The notes beneath the pieces were generated by a model. The model did no database searches, was not told where the DNA came from, and saw only the letters and a list, made by a program, of their open reading frames with translations. 11,773 nt of DNA from JAHLMP01 sp964608845 (GTDB lineage: Archaea; Aenigmatarchaeota; Aenigmatarchaeia; GW2011-AR5; JAHLMP01). A program made the translations under genes and the position numbers. The stretch lies in assembly GCA_964608845.1 (NCBI GenBank), contig CAZSPP010000025.1, positions 1-11,773 on the forward strand, read 5' to 3'. Shown here one piece after another: positions 1 to 6,084 of this stretch (its first letter is position 1; every line of letters begins with the position of its first letter).

Positions 1-1412
1 CTTTCCTCACAATAACATCCCGGAGAAGATGGGCATGGTGAATTTGAATTAAATGGACAACAATCAGGATCACATTTATCTGTGAAATTTACACAATCAG
101 GATCGCAAACATTATCTTCAATCTCTAAGCAAATGTTATCTTGAATGCTTTGATCATTTCTATCTCTATAAGGACAGATTCCATTCGCATTAAATCTATG
201 CCAAGAGCATTCTGGATCGCAAAACAAATAATCAGATGCTCCAAATCTATTAAACTTATTTAAACAATCTGCATCACAACCAAAATTGCTTTCTGTTGTT
301 CTTAATACCTTTGCACAAACACTATCATTCAAATTAGTACAATCTTGCCTGCAAGTATAAAAATTCTCCCATTTAGTTTCATTTCCTGGAATCCACATTT
401 CTCTTGTTTCGCATATTCCATTCCCGCAACAATTCTTTCTAACAATCTTATCTCCTGGGCAACATATTCCTGCTCCTGGACACGGCTCTAATTGAGAACA
501 ATTTTCTCCTAATTTAGCACATTGCATTTCGCAATCTTTATCTTTTGTACAATCAGGATCGCAAATTTTATTCTCTTCTTCACAATCCTTATCGCAAATT
601 CCATCAGGAAGTAAGAATTTAGTATTGTTATATGTATAATTTATACAAGATGCATAACAAAATCCATCTTTTTGGTCTTCTTCTTTATCATTATCTTCAT
701 CTTTTGGCTTGCAATCCGGATCACAAACCTTGCTTCCTTCAACATAACAATCTAAATCACACACACCATCTTTTATATTATGAGAATCTGGATCGCATAT
801 TCCATCTTTTTCCTCTTTTCTACAATCTAAGTCCCAAACATTATCGCTCTCATTTCTATAACAATCTGGATCGCATATTCCATCATTATCCTTTACACAA
901 AATTTATTGCAAACATTATCCTCAGAATTTCTATAACAATCTGGATCGCAAATATTATCAGCAACGCAAGCAGGATCACATTTTCCATCATTTATTTTAC
1001 ATATACATTCTCCCTCAAAAATAATTACTTTCCTATCATCCCTATTTTTTACTATACACAACTTTTTAGGATCTTTAAATGATGCTGGAATAGCTCTCAT
1101 ACATGCAAATGAGTTTGAAGAAAAATCTTCTCCAGATTTAACAAATACATATTTATATTCAATTGAGATATTTGTATGCAAGCCTTTTGGAAGTTCATAT
1201 AATATTTTTGTAGATCCTGCAAGGCCGCAAGCTCTATCAATAATCATTGAAATATCTCTCCCCACACTATTCAAAGATTCTCTAAAAGCTACTTTCGATT
1301 GATATGAAAAAGTTGAATTTGCAAACAAAACTATTAACAAAAGCGATATTATTACAGAAATAGTTGCTAAAACAGATTCGGACAAGACAGCAGAGCCTTT
1401 CCTAAAACCCAT
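1..1412 (-). CDS. Secreted or pilin-like Cys-rich protein with CDPDC repeats (3' end off window)
   Basis: The frame is open from ATG at 1412 to the left edge, giving 470 residues with no stop. The N-terminus is a short basic stretch (MGFRKG) followed by a hydrophobic segment at about residues 13-36, which resembles an archaeal type IV pilin or class III signal peptide, with possible cleavage after Lys-Gly at 5-6. After about 120 residues without repeats, a cysteine-rich region carries about 15 short units of the type [GN]-[IV]-C-D-P-D-C, separated by acidic linkers of variable length. Two units are degenerate (NVWDLDC and GICDPDS). A central CC-rich segment (GICCPGD, NCCGNGIC) interrupts the array. 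At least seven N-x-S/T sequons (NST, NES, NYT, NNT, NCS, NET, NFT) suit an exported glycoprotein. Asp-rich loops paired with cysteines suggest disulfide-stabilised calcium-binding repeats similar in style to thrombospondin type 3, but that is inference. It is transcribed divergently from secY. Function unknown; probably a surface protein. Confidence 0.85.
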   Translation of the reverse strand, partial: MGFRKGSAVLSESVLATISVIISLLLIVLFANSTFSYQSKVAFRESLNSVGRDISMIIDRACGLAGSTKILYELPKGLHTNISIEYKYVFVKSGEDFSSNSFACMRAIPASFKDPKKLCIVKNRDDRKVIIFEGECICKINDGKCDPACVADNICDPDCYRNSEDNVCNKFCVKDNDGICDPDCYRNESDNVWDLDCRKEEKDGICDPDSHNIKDGVCDLDCYVEGSKVCDPDCKPKDEDNDKEEDQKDGFCYASCINYTYNNTKFLLPDGICDKDCEEENKICDPDCTKDKDCEMQCAKLGENCSQLEPCPGAGICCPGDKIVRKNCCGNGICETREMWIPGNETKWENFYTCRQDCTNLNDSVCAKVLRTTESNFGCDADCLNKFNRFGASDYLFCDPECSWHRFNANGICPYRDRNDQSIQDNICLEIEDNVCDPDCVNFTDKCDPDCCPFNSNSPCPSSPGCYCEE

Positions 1413-1430
1413 AATATTCACTTTGTTACT

Positions 1431-1444
1431 TTTATTATATATTT
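1431..1444 (-). promoter_or_regulatory. Archaeal TATA box of the Cys-rich protein gene
   Basis: On the minus strand the A/T element AAATATATAATAAA follows a purine-rich AAAAGGAA stretch (BRE-like). Its centre lies about 26 nt upstream of the ATG at 1412, so the transcript is predicted to be leaderless or nearly so; no SD is visible. Confidence 0.5.
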
Positions 1445-1497
1445 TTTCCTTTTATTAAATAATTTCTGAGAATATAAGAAAAAGCTCAATTAAGCAA

Positions 1498-1544
1498 TAA
1501 TATTTAATTTTTAAATTTAAACTCTAAAATTTACAAAAGGAGAT
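1498..1544 (+). promoter_or_regulatory. secY promoter region and strong Shine-Dalgarno
   Basis: AAGGAGAT at 1537-1544 sits 4 nt before the secY ATG and fits the archaeal 16S anti-SD, which fixes the start. Two A/T elements could be the TATA box: TAATATTTAAT at 1498-1508, which predicts a leader of about 20 nt containing the SD, or TTTAAATTTAA near 1510-1520, which would start the transcript inside the SD. The first is more plausible. secY therefore appears to have its own promoter here rather than ending a ribosomal protein operon. Confidence 0.5.
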
Positions 1545-1548
1545 TAAG

Positions 1549-2910
1549 ATGATAGAAACAATTACGAAGTTTTTACCTTCAGTAGAAGGACCGAAGGGAG
1601 TAATAAGCTTCAAAACAAGATTAAAATGGACTGGTATAATTCTTTTTATATTCTTAATAATGGGTTATATTTCTTTATATGGTGTTTCACAAAGAACTTA
1701 TGAAAGATTTACTCTGTTTGAAATGATTCTTGGTTCTTCAATGGGATCATTAATAACCTTAGGTATAGGGCCAATAGTTACTGCATCTATTATATTGCAG
1801 CTTTTAGTAGGATCAAAAATATTAGGTTTAGATCTTACAAAAAAAGAGGATAGAGAAAAATTCCAAGGTCTTCAAAAGCTTTTAACAGTTTTATTTTGCT
1901 TTTTTGAAGGAGCTGCTTATGTAATTTTTGGGGTTATACAGCCTGCAGTTCCAAGCTTTGAATATATATTTCTATTAACACTTCAGCTTGCTATCGGTGG
2001 TATCTTAGTAATGCTTATGGATGAAGTTGTATCAAAATGGGGAATAGGAAGTGGTGTATCGCTTTTTATAGCTGCTGGTGTTTCTAAGTCAATATTTGTA
2101 AAGATGTTTAATCCGTTTAGTTTCGGAGCCGAGCTTCCTGCAGGAGCAATACCTCAGGCAATTGTTGCTTTGGGAATTGGAGATATGACCATAGCAATAG
2201 ATGCTTTATTACCTGTATTATTTACTATTCTAGTATTTTTGGTTGTGGTTTATGCTCAAGGAATAGAGGTTGAAATACCTCTTGCTTTTGGCGCATTATC
2301 TGGCTTTGGAAGAAGATGGCCATTAAAATTTATTTATACCTCTAACATTCCAGTAATTTTAACTTCTGCTTTGCTTGCAAATTTAATGCTTCTTGGTTCT
2401 ATGTTTGCTGCTAAAGGAATGCCAATATTTGGAGAATTTGACGAATATAATAGGCCGATATCAGGAATTCTCTATTATATTTCTTCTCCTCCTAATTTTG
2501 TTCTTTCATTGATTCGTGGTACATTAACATTTGAAATGATTCTTCGAGCATTAGGATATATAATTTTCATGTGTCTTGGTGCTGTAATATTTTCGCTTCT
2601 GTGGGTACAAACATCTGGAATGGATGCAAAGAGTGTGGCTGAGCAGATCCAAAGCATAGGAATGAGCATTCCTGGATTTAGAAGAGATCCGAGAATAATA
2701 GAACAAGTATTATCAAAATATATAACACCATTAACAATAATGGGTGGATTATTTGTTGGTTTATTAGCATCTTTTGCAGATTTAACAGGAGCTATAGGAA
2801 GTGGGACAGGAATATTGCTAACTGTTATGATCATTTACAATTTTTATGAACAAATATCTTTAAGATATTTAGAAGAGATGCATCCTGCGTTAAGAAGCTT
2901 TTTCGAGTAG
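1549..2910 (+). CDS. secY: Protein translocase subunit SecY (Sec61 alpha)
   Basis: Central channel of the Sec translocon, through which unfolded proteins cross or enter the cytoplasmic membrane; partners are SecE and Sec61-beta (encoded at 11095-11250 on the opposite strand). The 453 residues match the archaeal family length (about 435-470) and show about ten membrane segments. Family landmarks are an amphipathic N-terminus with PKGVISFKTRLKWTG (about 15-29), the start of the channel core LITLGIGPIVTAS (68-80), QLLVGSKI (84-91), GIGSGVSLFIAAGVS, VEIPLAFG, the KFIYTSNIPVIL block, the cytoplasmic loop GMDAKSVAEQI, GFRRDPR, and GSGTGILLTV near the C-terminus. The region between TM1 and TM2 that forms the plug looks short. 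The gene ends in TAG followed by T-rich sequence. Identification is firm. Confidence 0.98.
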   Translation: MIETITKFLPSVEGPKGVISFKTRLKWTGIILFIFLIMGYISLYGVSQRTYERFTLFEMILGSSMGSLITLGIGPIVTASIILQLLVGSKILGLDLTKKEDREKFQGLQKLLTVLFCFFEGAAYVIFGVIQPAVPSFEYIFLLTLQLAIGGILVMLMDEVVSKWGIGSGVSLFIAAGVSKSIFVKMFNPFSFGAELPAGAIPQAIVALGIGDMTIAIDALLPVLFTILVFLVVVYAQGIEVEIPLAFGALSGFGRRWPLKFIYTSNIPVILTSALLANLMLLGSMFAAKGMPIFGEFDEYNRPISGILYYISSPPNFVLSLIRGTLTFEMILRALGYIIFMCLGAVIFSLLWVQTSGMDAKSVAEQIQSIGMSIPGFRRDPRIIEQVLSKYITPLTIMGGLFVGLLASFADLTGAIGSGTGILLTVMIIYNFYEQISLRYLEEMHPALRSFFE

Positions 2911-2957
2911 TTTTTAGAATTTGAAATCTATTTTATTAAAAAATACAAAAAATAAAG

Positions 2958-2967
2958 CTTATAAATC
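2958..2967 (+). promoter_or_regulatory. TATA box for the structured leader / zinc-ribbon gene
   Basis: CTTATAAATC preceded by AATAAAG is close to the archaeal BRE/TATA consensus. Its centre at about 2962 predicts a transcription start near 2987, exactly where the outer stem of the folded leader begins. Confidence 0.6.
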
Positions 2968-2986
2968 TTCTCTTCAAATAATAATA

Positions 2987-3058
2987 GAACCGAATTATAA
3001 CAAAAGAAGTTTCTACTTCTCTTTGTTACAGTTTGGTTCACACCTTTGCATAAAGGTG
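2987..3058 (+). promoter_or_regulatory. Structured RNA leader (two hairpins), possibly a small RNA
   Basis: Base pairing can be read directly. Outer stem P1: GAACCGAA (2987-2994) with TTTGGTTC (3032-3039), 8 bp with one G-U. After a 3x3 internal loop, P2 is TAACAAA (2998-3004) with TTTGTTA (3022-3028), then AGAAGT (3005-3010) with ACTTCT (3015-3020), a 13-bp stem with one bulged C (3021) and a TTCT tetraloop. A separate hairpin P3 follows: CACCTTT (3041-3047), loop GCAT, AAAGGTG (3052-3058). P3 contains an SD-like AGGTG. The element starts at the position predicted from the TATA box and ends just before the translation start at 3083, so it may be a regulatory 5' leader or a separate short RNA. 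No known riboswitch class recognised. Confidence 0.5.
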
Positions 3059-3084
3059 AATAGAATATAAAGGGTGAATAGAAT
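3055..3084 (+). repeat. Duplicated ribosome-binding site and start region, 18-bp period
   Basis: GGTGAATAGAAT occurs at 3055-3066 and again at 3073-3084. The second copy runs into the real ATG (3083); the first copy ends in ATA and is followed at once by an in-frame TAA, so it cannot start this protein. Both copies carry the GGTGA SD core. The upstream CACCTTT (3041-3047) can pair with either copy: perfectly with AAAGGTG at 3052-3058, and with AAGGGTG at 3070-3076 using one G-U. Confidence 0.6.
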
Positions 3085-3232
3085 GAGAGGATTTAGACCA
3101 AGAAATGGGCCTATAGAAATGCATAGAACTATTTGTTCTGAGTGTGGAAAGGAATGTGAAGTTCCTTTTGTACCAACAGAAGGTAGGCCTGTTTATTGTA
3201 AAGAATGTTATACGAAAAGGAGAAGATTTTAA
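3083..3232 (+). CDS. CxxC-x17-CxxC zinc-ribbon protein, 49 aa
   Basis: A complete small gene: ATG at 3083 with SD AGGGTGA 5-6 nt upstream, TAA at 3230-3232. The protein has a basic N-terminus (MRGFRPRNGP), then ICSEC, exactly 17 residues, and YCKEC, ending in KRRRF. This is the CxxC-x17-CxxC domain, common in small proteins of DPANN archaea and CPR bacteria: two cysteine pairs expected to bind one zinc, with the family motif VPFxPTEGRPVYC. The basic tails suggest nucleic-acid or ribosome contact, but the role of the family is not established. It stands alone, behind its own TATA box and a strongly folded leader, between secY and the GC-rich element. An alternative start is GTG at 3074, three codons upstream, which would place the SD inside the gene. 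Confidence 0.9.
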   Translation: MRGFRPRNGPIEMHRTICSECGKECEVPFVPTEGRPVYCKECYTKRRRF

Positions 3233-3630
3233 ACAAGTTTGAAATAACATTCTAAAATTAATTTTTTATTTTAGTCTATTCTTTTTTTCAATTTTTAAAC
3301 AATCTGAATTTTCCTATAATTTTCACAATTTTGCACTTAAATAAAATTTATAAGAATGAAGAATTAAAAAGAGAGCCGCGTGCCCGCTTCTACGCGAGCA
3401 CGACTCAATCTTTTTATTTGCTCTCTAAATTTAATTTGGGTAAATGATTTTTTAAGAATTTCTGTACCTTGAAAAATAGAAATAAATATCTGCTATATTA
3501 AACATACAAACAAAAATAAATTTTCTACAACGATAATTTCGCTTAAAATCTTTAATCAAGAGTTAAGTTTTAGAAAAATTTAGAAAAAAATTAAAAATTA
3601 ATCTCTATTTAATATAGAAGGTGGATCTAG
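3233..3630 (+). other. Gene-poor interval of about 400 bp
   Basis: I see no convincing protein gene. The stretch is strongly A/T-rich apart from the GC-rich structured element at 3370-3426, and it ends with a good SD (AAGGTGGA, 3618-3625) for the next gene. T-runs at 3262-3295 could terminate transcription from the zinc-ribbon gene. Confidence 0.5.
3370..3426 (+). ncRNA. GC-rich structured element, candidate small RNA
   Basis: Bases 3371-3406 are about 70% G+C in surroundings that are mostly A/T, a classic sign of a structured RNA in an AT-rich archaeon. A 7-bp closing stem AGAGAGC (3370-3376) pairs with GCTCTCT (3420-3426). Inside, CGTGC (3379-3383) pairs with GCACG (3398-3402), then, past a C/A mismatch, CGC (3385-3387) pairs with GCG (3394-3396) around a loop TTCTAC. 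A 17-nt T-rich strand (3403-3419) completes the ring. A TATA-like AAATTTATAAG (3344-3354) predicts a start near 3370-3376. Alternative reading: a hairpin with T-tracts on both sides, that is, a bidirectional terminator; on the plus strand GAG (3373-3375) can pair with CTC (3404-3406) ahead of TTTTTATTT. It is too short for a tRNA, and I recognise no known RNA family. Strand is uncertain; plus is preferred because of the TATA element. Confidence 0.45.
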
Positions 3631-3855
3631 ATGGAGGAATCGAGGCTAGAAATTTGTTTCACAGCCGAAGAATGGAAAAGATGGATAGAAAAAGCAATAC
3701 ATCAACAATATCAAAGATATATAACACTTATAAGAGAAGGATATATCTTCTGGGAAAATGAAGCAAGAGAATTTGCAGAGAGGTATGGATTTCCAATCGA
3801 AGAAATAGAAAAAGCTATAGAAATTGGAAAAATAAGGGAAAGAAAATATTTTTAA
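3631..3855 (+). CDS. Single-copy member of the 44-residue helical repeat family, 74 aa
   Basis: ATG at 3631 behind a strong SD (AAGGTGGA, 5 nt spacing). The 74-residue protein has an N-terminal segment rich in Trp and Glu (TAEEWKRWIEKAI, 11-23), then one complete repeat starting at Tyr27 and ending about residue 66: Tyr, Gly +10, EAREFAERYG, LEKAIEIG-type ending. It is predicted all-helical and highly charged, with no signal peptide or membrane segment, so probably cytoplasmic. The last 25 nt of the repeat are shared with the third repeat of the gene at 4612-5088. I do not recognise the family and infer no function beyond a likely protein-binding scaffold. It is the first of three paralogues on the same strand, separated from the next by 156 bp. 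Confidence 0.85.
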   Translation: MEESRLEICFTAEEWKRWIEKAIHQQYQRYITLIREGYIFWENEAREFAERYGFPIEEIEKAIEIGKIRERKYF

Positions 3856-3981
3856 ACTATTAACTAAATAAAAATAGCTGATTATTATACATAAACCTTT
3901 CTAAATCTCGGTTTGAATGTCTTCAGAAAATCTTAATTTAATAAAATTATTATAACTTTCAAGTGGTTAATAAATTAAAGA

Positions 3982-3989
3982 TTTAAATA
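3982..3989 (+). promoter_or_regulatory. TATA box of the four-repeat gene
   Basis: TTTAAATA preceded by AAAGA (BRE-like). The centre lies 26-27 nt before the ATG at 4012 and no SD is present, so the transcript is predicted to be leaderless. This favours ATG 4012 over the upstream in-frame TTG at 3991. Confidence 0.55.
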
Positions 3990-4011
3990 TTTGTTTTTTG
4001 AAGTAATTGAT

Positions 4012-4602
4012 ATGGGAATATATGAAAATGAGTTGGAAAGGGCTAGAACAGAATATAACATACTTATTTGGTCTTTAAGAAATGGAGTACTTGAAGACTA
4101 TGAAAATGCTGAAAGGCTTGCAGAAAAATATGGGTTTGATACCAGAGAATTAGAAGAAGCTTTAAGAACTGGAGCAAAAGAAAGATATCAAAAATGCATA
4201 GATTTTATAAGAGATGGTTCAACGGCTTATGAAAAGGAGGCAAGAGAATTGGCTATTAGATTTAGATTTCCTCTAAATGAGTTAGAAGATGCTTTACGTA
4301 TTGGGGCACTGAGAGAATATCAAGCACTTACAGAACTAATAAGAGCTGGTAACATAGAATTGGAATATGATGCAAGAGAGTTAGCGATTAGATTTAGATT
4401 GCCTCTCTGTGAGTTAGAAGAATCTCTGAAAATTGGAATACCAAAAAAATATAATGAATTAATACAGTTTATAGAAGATGGATACCTTGATCTGGAAAAT
4501 GAGGCCAGAAAATTAGCTGAAAAATACAAACTTTCAACAAGAGTTCTTGAAAGAGCCTTAAAGATCGGAAAAAATAAAAAAGCAGAAAAAGTTAAATTTT
4601 GA
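4012..4602 (+). CDS. Four-copy 44-residue helical repeat protein, 196 aa
   Basis: Four tandem repeats begin at Tyr15, Tyr59, Tyr103 and Tyr147, an exact 44-residue (132-bp) period. Common pattern counted from the Tyr: Gly at +10, Glu at +15, Ala at +18 and +22 (within AREhA), an aromatic or Arg/Leu-rich turn at +24 to +27, LE at +32, Ala or Ser at +35 and IG or TG near +38. Helices are predicted throughout; Glu, Arg and Lys dominate and the recognition-like helix is acidic. There is no signal peptide, membrane segment or catalytic motif, so this is likely a soluble solenoid that binds a protein. The start was chosen from the TATA spacing; an in-frame TTG at 3991 would add seven residues. The gene ends in TGA 9 bp before the ATG of the next paralogue, so the two are probably co-transcribed. 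Family unrecognised. Confidence 0.9.
   Translation: MGIYENELERARTEYNILIWSLRNGVLEDYENAERLAEKYGFDTRELEEALRTGAKERYQKCIDFIRDGSTAYEKEARELAIRFRFPLNELEDALRIGALREYQALTELIRAGNIELEYDARELAIRFRLPLCELEESLKIGIPKKYNELIQFIEDGYLDLENEARKLAEKYKLSTRVLERALKIGKNKKAEKVKF
4113..4161 (+). repeat. 49-bp near-identical direct repeat, second copy at 4740-4788
   Basis: The two copies differ at one base of 49 (C at 4142, T at 4769), although they lie in different genes at the same place within the helical repeat unit. Flanking repeat DNA is much more diverged, which points to recent duplication or gene conversion between the two paralogues. Confidence 0.85.
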
Positions 4603-4611
4603 TTGATTGCT

Positions 4612-5088
4612 ATGAAAAATAAAAAACCGAAAAAATTTTTTGGAAATGAAAAAGAAGATATTGAAAAAATTAGAGAAGAGTATAAGAAGCTTTTAGAACT
4701 TATAGAAGAGGGAAATCTTATTTTCGAGTCTCAAGCCAGAAGGCTTGCAGAAAAATATGGGTTTGATATCAGAGAATTAGAAGAAGCTTCGATGATTGGA
4801 GAATATAGAGGATATATCGAATGGATAAAAAAAGGGGAAATAGATTTAGAAAAATATGCAAGAGAGTTTGCTAAAGAACTCGGACTTTCTGAAAAAGAAA
4901 TAGATGATGCAATAAAAATTGGAATACGGGAAAGATATTATCAATATCTTTCGCGCATAAAAAACGGAAATCTTGTCTGGATTGAATACGCAAGAAAATT
5001 TGCAGAAAAATATGGATTACCAATAGAAAACTTAGAAAAAGCTATAGAAATTGGAAAGAAGAGAATAGCAGAAAGATATGGATTTTAA
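4612..5088 (+). CDS. Three-copy 44-residue helical repeat protein, 158 aa
   Basis: Third paralogue. After a lysine-rich N-terminus (MKNKKPKKFFGNEKED) three repeats begin at Tyr24, Tyr65 and Tyr109; the first spacing is 41 residues because the linker after IG is three residues shorter, the second is 44. The same Gly +10, Ala +18 and Ala +22 pattern and acidic LEEA/LEKA helix appear as in the neighbours. The protein ends in AERYGF. ATG 4612 follows the upstream TGA (4600-4602) by 9 bp, and an in-frame TTG at 4603 directly after that stop is a less likely start; no clear SD is seen, so translation is probably coupled. Repeat 1 shares a 49-bp block with the first repeat of the upstream gene, repeat 3 shares a block with the 74-residue gene. 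Function unknown. Confidence 0.9.
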   Translation: MKNKKPKKFFGNEKEDIEKIREEYKKLLELIEEGNLIFESQARRLAEKYGFDIRELEEASMIGEYRGYIEWIKKGEIDLEKYAREFAKELGLSEKEIDDAIKIGIRERYYQYLSRIKNGNLVWIEYARKFAEKYGLPIENLEKAIEIGKKRIAERYGF

Positions 5089-5102
5089 AAAGATATGGAT
5101 TT
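5072..5102 (+). repeat. 17-bp-period duplication across the stop codon
   Basis: AAAGATATGGATTT occurs at 5072-5085, coding for the last residues of the three-repeat protein, and again at 5089-5102 just after the TAA. The second copy is non-coding and is probably the remnant of a small duplication or of a shortened extra repeat. Confidence 0.7.
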
Positions 5103-5126
5103 AAACTTGAATAAATTTTTGATATA

Positions 5127-6053
5127 TTATCCAACTGGCGTTACAGTAATTTCTTTATAACCTCTTGTTTCATAGGTATAATTTATTCTTGCATTTATTG
5201 TAAATGTTTTCCATATTTCTATATTACCTGGCATTTTAATTGTAAATAGCAACGGAGGGGATTCTTTTCCTATTAATTTTATCTCCTCTTTATTTGTGCA
5301 TATATTAGAAGAGCAAGAAAAAATATCCTCCATATCATGGCTTACTTCCAAACCAGCAAAATCTATTTTCAAATCATTTTTTCCTATTGCATTATTTAAT
5401 AAAGAACCTGTTCCTGTATTTCTTATTACAAATTTTAACCTTCCATTCTTTCCTGCTATAACAGCTTCTGCATTTATTAGCTCTACATCAATTTTTATAG
5501 GTCCGGAAGTTATTATCTTATTTCTTGTAAGAGAAAGGGATTTTCCTGCTTGCTGATATTTTGCAAGCTCATCTAAATTTATTCCAATAACATCATAATA
5601 TGTACTTCCTTCTAATGTGTATAAAACCCTAAAGCTTATTTTTGGATTTATTTCAACATTTCCAATATCTTCTTTTTTTGGAGCAGTGAGATTGAAGCTT
5701 ATTATTTTTTGATCTAGAGGCATTAGAGAGCAGGGTGAAGCTTCACTACATTTATCTGCTTCTGAGCTAACCTTAAAAACAGATGGATCAAACAGAATAA
5801 CCTTGACATTTTTTATTGTTTTTGTATCATCTTTATTTTTTATTATAAAATAGAATAAAAAAGAGTCTCCACTAAATATTGGTGGTTTTGGAAGCGTTTC
5901 TATGCTTTCTATTGTTAATATGTCAGAAGTCTCTTCTTTCTTTTCTTCTGTTATATAAAGATTTGGAATTTCTAAAGGGCTATTAATACACCCAGATATA
6001 AAAACAATTAACAGAATAGAAACAACTATTATCAAACTTCTTACATTTTTCAT
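5127..6053 (-). CDS. Secreted lipoprotein with beta-sandwich-like domains, 308 aa
   Basis: The N-terminus is a classical lipoprotein signal: MKNVR, a hydrophobic core (about 7-18) and the lipobox ISGC, with Cys22 the likely lipid anchor on the outer face of the membrane. The mature part has two or three regions with alternating hydrophobic and polar residues typical of Ig-like or CARDB-type beta sandwiches. These include a first domain around SIETLPKPPIFSGDSFLFYF (41-60), paired cysteines (CSEASPC, CSSNIC) that probably form disulfides outside the cell, and a C-terminal strand pair ending YETRGYKEITVTPVG. The sequons NLT and NYT fit export. The start ATG at 6053 has SD GGGAG (6058-6062) 4 nt upstream. 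The gene converges on the helical repeat genes and diverges from the DUF63 gene. Specific ligand or function not recognisable. Confidence 0.9.
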   Translation of the reverse strand: MKNVRSLIIVVSILLIVFISGCINSPLEIPNLYITEEKKEETSDILTIESIETLPKPPIFSGDSFLFYFIIKNKDDTKTIKNVKVILFDPSVFKVSSEADKCSEASPCSLMPLDQKIISFNLTAPKKEDIGNVEINPKISFRVLYTLEGSTYYDVIGINLDELAKYQQAGKSLSLTRNKIITSGPIKIDVELINAEAVIAGKNGRLKFVIRNTGTGSLLNNAIGKNDLKIDFAGLEVSHDMEDIFSCSSNICTNKEEIKLIGKESPPLLFTIKMPGNIEIWKTFTINARINYTYETRGYKEITVTPVG

Positions 6054-6084
6054 TTTGCTCCCTGAAATTATTTTTCCATTAACA

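Noticed and set aside
640..1000. CRISPR-like array of short direct repeats
   Set aside because: The repeats are codons for CDPDC units in a continuous reading frame; repeat length and spacing vary and there is no leader or cas gene.
632..1024. Open frame on the plus strand, rich in His, Leu and Tyr
   Set aside because: It is the antisense of the Cys-rich repeat region; its repetitive look (NLDRIFH) only mirrors the CDPDC codons on the true strand.
2475..2834. 119-codon minus-strand open frame
   Set aside because: It is a shadow of secY; its residues reflect reverse-complemented membrane-segment codons.
2987..3042. H/ACA guide RNA, because ACA (3040-3042) directly follows the outer stem
   Set aside because: The internal loop is only 3x3 nt, too small for a guide pocket, and no kink-turn or kink-loop for L7Ae is present, so the ACA is probably chance.
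3038..3250. 70-codon open frame on the minus strand
   Set aside because: It overlaps the zinc-ribbon gene in antisense, has no start signals and no protein-like pattern, while the plus-strand gene has a clear SD and domain.
3370..3426. tRNA gene, because of a perfect 7-bp acceptor-like stem
   Set aside because: The 57-nt span is too short, and there is no D arm, anticodon arm with a proper loop or T loop.
3631..5088. Helix-turn-helix DNA-binding repeats (AREFAERYGFPIEEIEKAI resembles an HTH)
   Set aside because: The glycine of the turn is replaced by Arg or Lys in several units and the would-be recognition helix is strongly acidic (LEEAL, LEDAL), which does not suit DNA contact.
3631..5088. 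Toxin-antitoxin or defence cluster
   Set aside because: No nuclease, kinase, acetyltransferase or membrane toxin motif is visible in any of the three proteins; small size and tandem layout alone are not enough.
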